Positions 57,201 through 64,000 of a stretch of DNA of 64,000 nucleotides are shown here, piece after piece; positions within the stretch are counted from its first letter, which is position 1, and every line of letters begins with the position of its first letter. The translations under genes were made by a program, and so were the position numbers. The stretch is from positions 33,934,201-33,998,200 of the forward strand of contig OY821771.1 in NCBI GenBank assembly GCA_963682175.1, written 5' to 3'. This stretch comes from Triglochin maritima (taxonomy: Eukaryota; Streptophyta; Magnoliopsida; Alismatales; Juncaginaceae). Below the pieces are notes generated by a model. That model saw only the letters and a program-made list of their open reading frames with translations, did no database searches and was not told the DNA's origin.

Positions 57201-60200
57201 CAAATAAACAAAATAGAGAAATACTTATAAAATTATTTAGAAAAAGAAAAATATCCTATCAATCTTTTTTGGTGTTTATTTTGTATCATAATAAGTACGA
57301 TAACAATTTACATTTTTGTAGGGTCAAGCATTAAGTCACAAGCTTAAAGGGTGTAGAAGTAAAACATTAGATAGAAGAGTGTAGTGAAAACTTACATATA
57401 AGGAATCACGTAGAGGCCTAAATGCTTCTAATGGCAATTCTTCAAAATCTCTTTGTACCTATTATACAACAAACGTGAAATACGACAAAACTGCTCAAAA
57501 CCATACTGCAATAAAACATGCCATATTGCAAGTGACATATGCATATTTGTAGTGATAGTCAAAAGACGCACCTTGCTTCTAAGAGTTTGGGAACAAAATA
57601 TGAGAGTTTCCAAATTGCTGCTAGCATCATGAAGTAAATTATCAGAAACCTGCATATAAATGTAAACTACTTATCTATCCCTTTATATAAAAGTAAATAA
57701 AATCCCAACTTTGGTCCTACAACATTTTTCATCCGCCACTTTTTATTCCAAATATACCCCTACCAAACAAATCCACAACAAAATCAAATACTAACTTAAT
57801 AATCCACACAATAATCATATCAAATCCACAACAAAATCAAATACTAACTTAATAATCCACACAATAATCATATCAAATCACAAACCAAAAACAATGCCAA
57901 GTTGTCAATCACGTCAAAACCCTGAGAAACCCATGTAGAACATCTAGAAGCCACGGCGACGGAAACGCCGATGGTCGATCCACTCAACATCTCTACTACC
58001 GGTGGCATTGTGAAGCCGAACCTCTGGGCGACGAAGCTCTGGGAGACAAACGCCAGTGCGCCGCCCATCATCGAAGACATGGACAGCATCCTGGACGGCA
58101 ACAGGGACAATGAAGGTGGAATCATCAGGGACATAGACGAAGGGGCCATCGGGTTCATGGATGGAGCTGAGCGCAACAGCAAAGAGGAGGACGAAAGAGG
58201 ATAGGACTCGTCAAAGAAAGTCATTAGGGTATGGGTTTGAGTTTGGAGGAGGTGGTTTGGAGTTGATGGGGGATTTGAGGGTTTACATGTTGGAATTTTA
58301 TGTCGGTTGGGAGGTCTTATAAATAAATATTCAACATTTGTATAAATATTGTACATGGTCATACAAAAGCAGATTTGTATATATTATTTTACATTATTTA
58401 AATTTATATGTTATTTGTTGATCTTCTATTTGTTGATCATCATTTATATGTGGTTGAGTAACAATCATGTCTTGCATCTCCTAACAAGATAACAATCTGA
58501 CATCATCTGCAAAATAAGCAAACAACAAAATGCAACTGGAATTCAGTCAAGTATGTCAAATCACTGCAAAAAGGAGGTAGAGCAGTAGATGTCAATTTGG
58601 TGGTGACAAGCCTTCAGCACCTCTTAAGCTACTTATATAGAACACCTCCAAGGATATTTAAAACATGCAACGGAACCCAATATCTCCAATTGCATGGTAA
58701 TAACACTTCTCCAGTCGCTTTCATTGTTAGATTCCCATGGCACATTCACTTTTTCTAATCTGTGTTGATCGGACTTTCAAGAACAGTTGAGCTTTGTTTG
58801 CTTCTTGAATCTGGACTTTTACCTAACATCACAAATGCCGAATAATGATCTAGTCTTGCTTAGGTATAGATTGTTACAACAATTAACTTATATCAGTTAC
58901 AGCCTTTAAGTCACACTTCACAAGGAAATAGCAGAGTGGGCTTATGTTTTACTAACAGGACAAGAAGAGTAATTTAATCCTAGGGCAACAAGATGAGGCA
59001 CATGAACTAACTATGCTGCATGAACAAAATACATAATAAATGAAAGTAGTACTAGTGTTGGTGTCATGGTTTTGACCAACAATTAACCACCCCCTATCCT
59101 GATCGAATTGATGTAACATATTTGATGCATAATCCAGATCTGAAATATTCCAGAAGAGACTTAATGCAAGCCCCTAAATAGATTCCTTAGTAAGAAGACA
59201 CTAATCTCTTGTCCAAAGTTTCAAACAATTAGTAACTTAATAACTACATATCTAGTTTTTCGTGCTTCTTAAAGTTTAAACTAAACCAATACTGCAACAT
59301 CAACTATCTTGTACTCGAACATATCTCCTTTGAAATAGAATCATATAGTTAAATGTAAATGTCAGCATTGAACTTTGGAGCTTTTATTTGCTACTAACGG
59401 CATGATTTAGTTATGTTGTTGATTCTTAATCCAACATTTCATTTCCTTCGAATTGTAGCCTTGCCTCTGATTTTAGATTCCATCAACTTCTTAGGCCTGT
59501 CAACGACATTGCTAATTACCATACCACAATATCCGGCTTTTATGAATTGAAGGTGAAACCGTGAAATGATATCATCGTGGCGTTGTCCTCCATTCCATTG
59601 CATTCTATTCCTCAGCTTGACGTGCGAATTTTGGTGGAAATTGTGACTTGTCTGGAATTTAGAGTGTTCCTTCCCAAATGAAATCCACATAGTCCATATG
59701 ATTCCTTGACTATCAAAAACCTACTTTTTGTTTACCAATTTATCCATTATATTTCTTCTCATTAAACCATGTCTAAGATTATAGTTACCTAATAATGGCC
59801 AAAGGTCTTAAATTTTTCAAGACACATTTACAAATAAACATTATTGCATCTTTTGCCCACATATTAGTCCTGCTTTCAAAAAATTACGTAATCACTTTCT
59901 CAATTGTAATAAAGAGAGACTATCTTTTATGCTTTGTAAGAATATTATTTGGCAAACCTTATACATTTCTATATGTTAGGTTTATATTAATTCATCAATG
60001 TCTCATACAAACAAATGAAAGAGAATTTGCAAAATAAACCATAAATCCACCTCCATTCCATTCTACGTGATGAATTGTTGGCAAACGTAAGTGTCGAAAC
60101 ACCATTCCTTCCAAAAAATTGACTTCCAAAGATTCCAAGCAAACAAAATCAACTACATTAATGGGCTAAGAACTCACGTATAATTGATAAAACTATAATT

Positions 60201-61019
60201 CTGCTAACAAACTATAATAATGGGAAACTAAAAATAATAGGAATATAAACTTTAACTTAACGGCATAACCAGGTATTAGAGATTCACTCTTGAGGTGATG
60301 GAAAGATATTATTCGATTCAAAAATGTGATCCGACACAATTTGAAGTCAAGAATTGATCTTTCGACACAAATCAAGCAGAAATGTCCAGTCCAGCAAGCA
60401 ATTCTCAACCTTCAATTCTACACTTAACTTGCACCAAACTAAATATCTAAGACGTGATCTTAACAGTAAAATAGTAAATACCCAATCCACCCTACAGCTA
60501 AAAAAATCGATCAACCTTTAGGTCCACTTCCAGCACAAGCACTGAAAACCCCTAAGGCTCTAAACCAAACCCTAACCCAACCAAAAAAAAACACCCTCTC
60601 CGCAAACCACCACTGAAATCGCAATTAAAGCATTTCAAGCAACAACCAATCCCAAACAAGACGCCTCACACTAGAAATCCCCCAAATCAGCAACGCGATC
60701 AGACTACACCCCCACACGAAACCCTAGACAGCAAACCCTATCCCAACAACCTACCAACCAACCCCAAACTCGAATTCACGAAACACCAAACCAAACCATC
60801 CACGACCAAAACTCCCGGACTCGAATCCCAAGCGAACAGATCGAAACCCGGGAACGAAAACCCGAACCAACACGGGGATCGCAATGCATGGGGTACCTGC
60901 CAGGCGTCGAGCGTCCTCTGGAACTCCTGCAGCCACCGGTCGGCCTGGGCCCGGACAGCGTCGTCGGGGTGGTGGTAGAGGGCCTGGAGGGCCTCTTTCA
61001 TGGTGTTCTGGAGATCCAT
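43068..61019 (-). CDS. MOS14: Transportin-SR / TNPO3-type importin-beta (MOS14 orthologue), 27 coding exons
   Basis: A nuclear import receptor that carries Ser/Arg-rich splicing factors; Arabidopsis MOS14 is needed for R-gene splicing and immunity. Exons, 5' to 3': 61019-60897, 57649-57572, 57458-57396, 56459-56412, 56332-56186, 55489-55358, 54072-54032, 53666-53575, 52592-52465, 51861-51786, 51607-51487, 51403-51304, 50593-50512, 50130-50048, 48421-48302, 47878-47827, 47730-47575, 46888-46765, 46621-46540, 46460-46372, 46295-46221, 46116-46062, 45979-45860, 45777-45685, 45608-45463, 43618-43441, 43349-43068. Every junction is GT-AG. The sum is 2886 nt, 961 residues plus TGA. Start MDLQNTMKEALQALYHHPDD matches the family, so in-frame upstream ATGs are ignored. 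Landmarks: LETLIFCSQTLRSK, VRTQICIAVSALAVHV (Xpo1-like), RPWDMRTMESLCRACKYAVR (equivalent of the Arg-rich helix contacting RS domains), end RRNRTVQEIVQAALRPLELN. It appears intact. Confidence 0.95.
43619..45462. other. Long intron (coding exons 25/26) with repeated CTCAAGAGA motifs
   Basis: 1.84 kb. Around 44475-44570 TCTCAAGAGAC / GTCTCTTGAGA-like motifs recur in both orientations. A plus-strand stretch at 44830-45000 (PSPSESQIEPNDLIAQTHVT, VFQLAQAIVARRLGLKSLF) looks weakly protein-like, but I cannot assign it. Confidence 0.35.
48250..48288. repeat. G39 homopolymer (C39 in sense) beside a splice donor
   Basis: 39 consecutive G on the plus strand inside the transportin intron after coding exon 15. 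In the gene's sense the intron reads GTATGACCGGAAT and then C39, so the tract starts at intron position 14. Confidence 0.95.
50712..51224 (+). mobile_element. hAT-type MITE in transportin intron (between coding exons 12 and 13)
   Basis: Exact 8-bp TSD aatattat (50704-50711 and 51225-51232). Inverted ends TAGGGTTGTAAATGGG / (complement) TAGGGCTGTAAATAGG. Subterminal repeats of ACCGTTTAACCG and AACCGTTTAAT lie at both ends. A sister copy is at 61297-61893 in the same orientation. Non-coding, 513 bp. Confidence 0.9.
56758..56950. mobile_element. Short hAT-type MITE in transportin intron
   Basis: 193 bp with an exact 8-bp TSD atctgcat (56750-56757 and 56951-56958). Inverted ends CATGGTTATGAAAACCGG and (complement) CATGGTTTTCTAAAATAA. 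The interior is rich in CCGGTCCGGT and contains a C21 run at 56814-56834. Confidence 0.85.
57050..57135 (+). repeat. Possible SINE (Au-like) 3' fragment
   Basis: GGGTAAGGGTTGCGTACAT followed by CCCGCCCAAGTGGGAGCCT resembles the body of plant Au-type SINEs. No tRNA-like A and B boxes are visible, so this is only a fragment, if correct. Confidence 0.3.
57769..57874. repeat. 53-bp direct duplication in intron 1
   Basis: Two practically identical 53-bp units starting AAATCCACAACAAAATC at 57769 and 57822. Confidence 0.9.
57868..58224 (-). other. Intronic ORF of 118 codons, unknown
   Basis: Inside transportin intron 1, on the same strand, a GC-richer island (57950-58220) contains a frame starting MTFFDESYPLSSSSLLLRSA. 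It is Met/Ser/Pro-rich in the middle (SMNPMAPSSMSLMIPPSLSL), then GGALAFVSQSFVAQRFGFTM, ending in LALFLVCDLI and a stop. It might be a captured fragment or a small host gene, but no family is recognised. The opposite strand is also open over this stretch, which weakens the case. Confidence 0.25.
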
Positions 61020-61296
61020 CGTGGGCGTTTGCGTTTGCGGTTGCCGCCGACGAGATGGTCCGATTTGGAGCCGCCGGAGGTCGTGGATTGGGGGATCCAA
61101 CGGAGGAAAGGGGAGAGGTCGGGAATTAGAGGAATACTTGCGGGTGGGTTGTGATTTGTGAGCTGGATGGAAGCAGCCGGAACTCAAGTTTAGTCGTCTT
61201 TTTTTTTGAAACGGCACAAATAGTCTCAAGTAGATTTATTGCATTTACGTGACGTGGTAATAAAACACAAACACGGAAATAAAATAGTGATAGGAT
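61020..61296 (-). promoter_or_regulatory. 5' flank / promoter of the transportin gene
   Basis: Only 277 bp separate the ATG from the hAT MITE at 61297. It contains ACGTGACGTGG at 61247-61257 (overlapping ACGT cores, bZIP-type). The proximal 120 bp are GC-rich. No TATA box was identified, as is common for housekeeping genes. Confidence 0.4.
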
Positions 61297-61893
61297 TAGG
61301 GTTGTAAATGAGTCGGGTAAAAATCGTTTAACCGTCCTAACCGAACCGACGGGTAGGATCACGGGTTGTAAAAATCATAACCGTTTAATAAACGGACGGA
61401 TAAGGGTTCTGAAAATCACAACCGTTTAATAAATGGACGGATAAAGTTACATGATTTAACTCATCCGTTTAACCGTTTAACCGCGAAACATAATGAATAT
61501 ATATAATATTTTGTTATATATACTATATACATATAATTGTTTGTATTGTGTGGATGTTTGATGTTGTTTTATATGAATTTGTTGATGTTTAGATTATGAA
61601 TTTTGGGAGGTTTTGATTATAAAATTATGGATGTTATGATGTTTTTATCAAGTTTGACAAGTTTTTATCCATTTAACCATTTACCCAACTTTTATATCAA
61701 TTTTAGTATCCATTAAGTTTTAACCATATAACCATTTAACTGCCCAAAACCATTTAATTAAATTAAACGTGTAGGTTCATGGGTAGAGGTAAAAATAAAC
61801 GGGTTTCAAACCGAACCGCGAACCGTTTAATTAGGCGGGTAGGGTCATGGGTAAGCCCTATAACCACCCACGAACCACCCATTTACAACCCTA
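61297..61893 (+). mobile_element. hAT-type MITE upstream of the transportin start
   Basis: 597 bp, sister of 50712-51224. 8-bp flanks gataggat (61289-61296) and gatacgat (61894-61901) differ at one base. Ends TAGGGTTGTAAATGAG and (complement) TAGGGTTGTAAATGGG. It has an extra internal duplication of the GTTTAATAAAYGGACGGATAA segment relative to its sister. Confidence 0.88.
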
Positions 61894-61901
61894 GATACGA
61901 T

Positions 61902-62567
61902 TTAGACACGACTTGATACTAAATTCTTTATGTTGTTGAAATTTTTTATTACAATGATTTTGTTAAGATGCAAACGTAAAATTATTGATAAACAATACGA
62001 CATAATTACACAAGTAGCTTCTTTTATTAGGTAATCAATTTTTTTATTTGATAACGGTCAAGATGTTACTTAGAATGAAAAATATTAAATAACATGTTAC
62101 TTAACTATTTTTCAATGTACACATCACATGATGCATCTTTTTCAAAATTGTACTTAACACAATAACACGAAATTATGACACGAGTACAAAACTATTTGAC
62201 ATGATATTACATGAACACGACATAATCAATCAATTTAATGCATTAGAGTAAAGAGTTGGGCATAACACGACCATCACAAGTCCAAAATCCAATGATTACA
62301 GTCAAGGGAAATAAGATATGATGCCTAGTTCTTCCAACCATTATAGTTGTCTAAGATATGAAAAAAACTAGAATGCTAGCTTCGATGCCTACTTAATTAG
62401 GTTTCTACCGATGAGGATGTATGATTTTGTGTCCCTATGTATGTATATATTTTAAAATAATTAAAAATTTAATACAAACATACAAAATCGATTTCATATT
62501 TTCATTGATTTTACGTACATGTATTTGTTTATTCTAATATCATGTATTCCTACACATATTAAAATAA
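61902..62567. other. No feature recognised
   Basis: AT-rich DNA without genes or structured repeats. Confidence 0.4.
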
Positions 62568-63480
62568 ACAAATGATAGAGGATCATACCCAAAGGTTCTC
62601 TAAAACATTTCAGCCGGAGTTTCGTTGCTCGTCGAATCGTCTACCGATTCGCCTCCAAGTGTTCACCAAACTCTAAACAAGATTAGAGAGAAATGAACTA
62701 GTCAATCAATCTCTAATTAAGCTTAGAATCTAGTTAATAACCCTTTTTTAAGCTCCTGAGATTTCTATCTCCAAAACTTAAAATTATTAAGAGATTTTCG
62801 TAGTGATTAAGAGAGAGATTAATGAGAGAAAGAATTTTTACATTAACATAAACAAGTAGGATGATGGGTCCTTTTATAGGCTCCCAAAACATCATTATCA
62901 AGAACTATTCTTTAGTCATGATTTCTTGATTATTCTATCCTAAAATTAATCTTAAATTGCCACATAAGCATCCTAAAAATGTTTGATTAAATCTGGAATT
63001 AATCCAACCCAGGATCTAATTATTCTCTTAATAATTCAGGCAAAAATCGTATTGTTCGGTTGACCGAGAATTCTTCTCGGTTAACTGAACCATTCGGTTT
63101 TAACACATGTTCGGTGGACCGTGAGCTAGACGGTTGACCGAATATGCATGAGAAAAATTTCCTGGAAAAATTCAGACGATCCGCGTCTTGCTCTGGTCAA
63201 CCGTTGACTCACCAAAATTTCTCCCGTCGAATATTTATTGGACGACCGTGTCACCTTCAGTCTACCAAAAATATCCCAAGATATCTCCTGGATATTTTCT
63301 CTCGGTTGACCGAACTCAATTGTTCAGGAAATCCAGACAATTTCGGTCAATCAATTGTGTTTACCCGTTCCCTGTTCGGTTGACCGTTCCGAAGACATCT
63401 TGGTCGACCGAACCCTAAACGGTTTACCGTGTTTGACCTCGATTTTGACTTTGTCAAATTTTGGATTTATTTCCAACAAA
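62568..63480 (-). mobile_element. Solo LTR (62573-63475) of a CGGTTGACCG-rich family
   Basis: A 903-bp TG...CA unit (TGATAGAGG ... TTATTTCCA) flanked by acaaa on both sides (62568-62572 and 63476-63480). Minus-strand TATA: CCTATAAAAG at 62871-62880. Upstream of it in the LTR (63055-63425) lie at least six GGTTGACCG-type motifs (CGGTTGACCGA, CGGTTGACCGTT) and one CGGTCGACCG-like. No internal region remains. Confidence 0.8.
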
Positions 63481-64000
63481 ATTTGATCTTTTGGGGTTTT
63501 TAGCAAATTCATACCTTATGTAATATATTATTCTATGTAATATTAAATTATTACACTTCATAATATATACACCTTATATGAATTTATTATGATTCTAATT
63601 ATGTCAATTCTCATGACATATTGATTTTATTCATTCACCACATGTGTCTCTTTTTCACATGAAACCCGACACATCATATGAACTCAAAATCAAACTTTTT
63701 GTTTCCCAATTTTGTAGTGTGACCTATAGGAAGATCTAAGTCAAATTGACAGCGATATGAAACACTTAATATCCCAAACTATAAGTGGTATCTAGCTACA
63801 CATTATAGCTACTCAATTAGCATAGATGTATTTGCTCCACTCGAACTAAACACGATCCATTTAGTGATGTAAGTGCACCACTTGTGTTTGTCCATTGCCT
63901 CATGATATTAAGAATATATACAAGTAGAAATGTGTCACCTTTGTATTTTATATTCATCTCTTGATCTCTTTAAGTTAATCATAACTATGTAACTTAACTC
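63481..64000. other. No feature recognised
   Basis: AT-rich, no coding frame. Confidence 0.4.

Noticed and set aside
60884..61154. Two plus-strand frames of 81 and 88 codons
   Set aside because: They are antisense to transportin exon 1 and its GC-rich upstream flank; the minus strand encodes the conserved N-terminus.

Overview
This is nuclear DNA from a flowering plant, most likely a eudicot. It is AT-rich, full of nested transposable elements, and carries two apparently intact plant genes. I cannot name the species from sequence alone. The evidence for a plant is an ALOG/LSH transcription factor, an intron-rich transportin-SR (MOS14-type) gene with plant GT-AG introns, a plant-mobile-domain (PMD) gene, and Tnt1-like copia, CACTA, PIF/Harbinger, hAT and Mutator-like (MULE) elements with target-site duplications (TSDs) of the expected lengths.

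Layout. 1-660 is purine-rich low-complexity DNA. 1307-9535 is a transposon graveyard: an LTR fragment, a CACTA-like element with a decayed multi-exon transposase, a C48/Ulp1-like protease remnant that has lost its catalytic cysteine, a copia integrase remnant, and a short CACTA element with clear CACTACTACAA ends. 10752-11330 is the intact single-exon ALOG gene. 12689-17186 holds two MULE-type elements with 9-bp TSDs, both filled with a 22-bp minisatellite. 18787-21854 is a divergent PIF/Harbinger gene pair (transposase and Myb/SANT ORF1), decayed mostly by C-to-T type stop codons, with a 72-bp minisatellite between the two genes.

22200-29400 holds a CACTA transposase fragment, a hAT-type element with a nested giant foldback element, and a Harbinger MITE. 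29574-35190 carries LTR fragments, some in inverted arrangement, and a second foldback. 36171-42220 is a 6-kb long-TIR MULE-like element carrying a PMD gene that is itself broken by a complete solo LTR (38226-39735, 5-bp TSD).

43068-61019 (minus strand) is the dominant host gene: an importin-beta family transportin-SR with 27 coding exons. I could trace them in full to an uninterrupted 961-residue frame despite MITEs in introns and just upstream of the start. 61297-64000 has a hAT MITE and a second solo LTR.

Most notable: three size classes of one foldback/MULE family share the end GGAAAAAAWTTC and carry 3-4 tandem ~27-bp palindromic modules with the core CGRCAYC-N4-GRTGYCG in each terminal arm. 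The other two striking patterns are the LTRs packed with the 10-bp palindrome CGGTCGACCG upstream of the TATA box (and a relative using CGGTTGACCG), and the twin minisatellite-loaded MULEs whose internal array is flipped relative to their shared ends.
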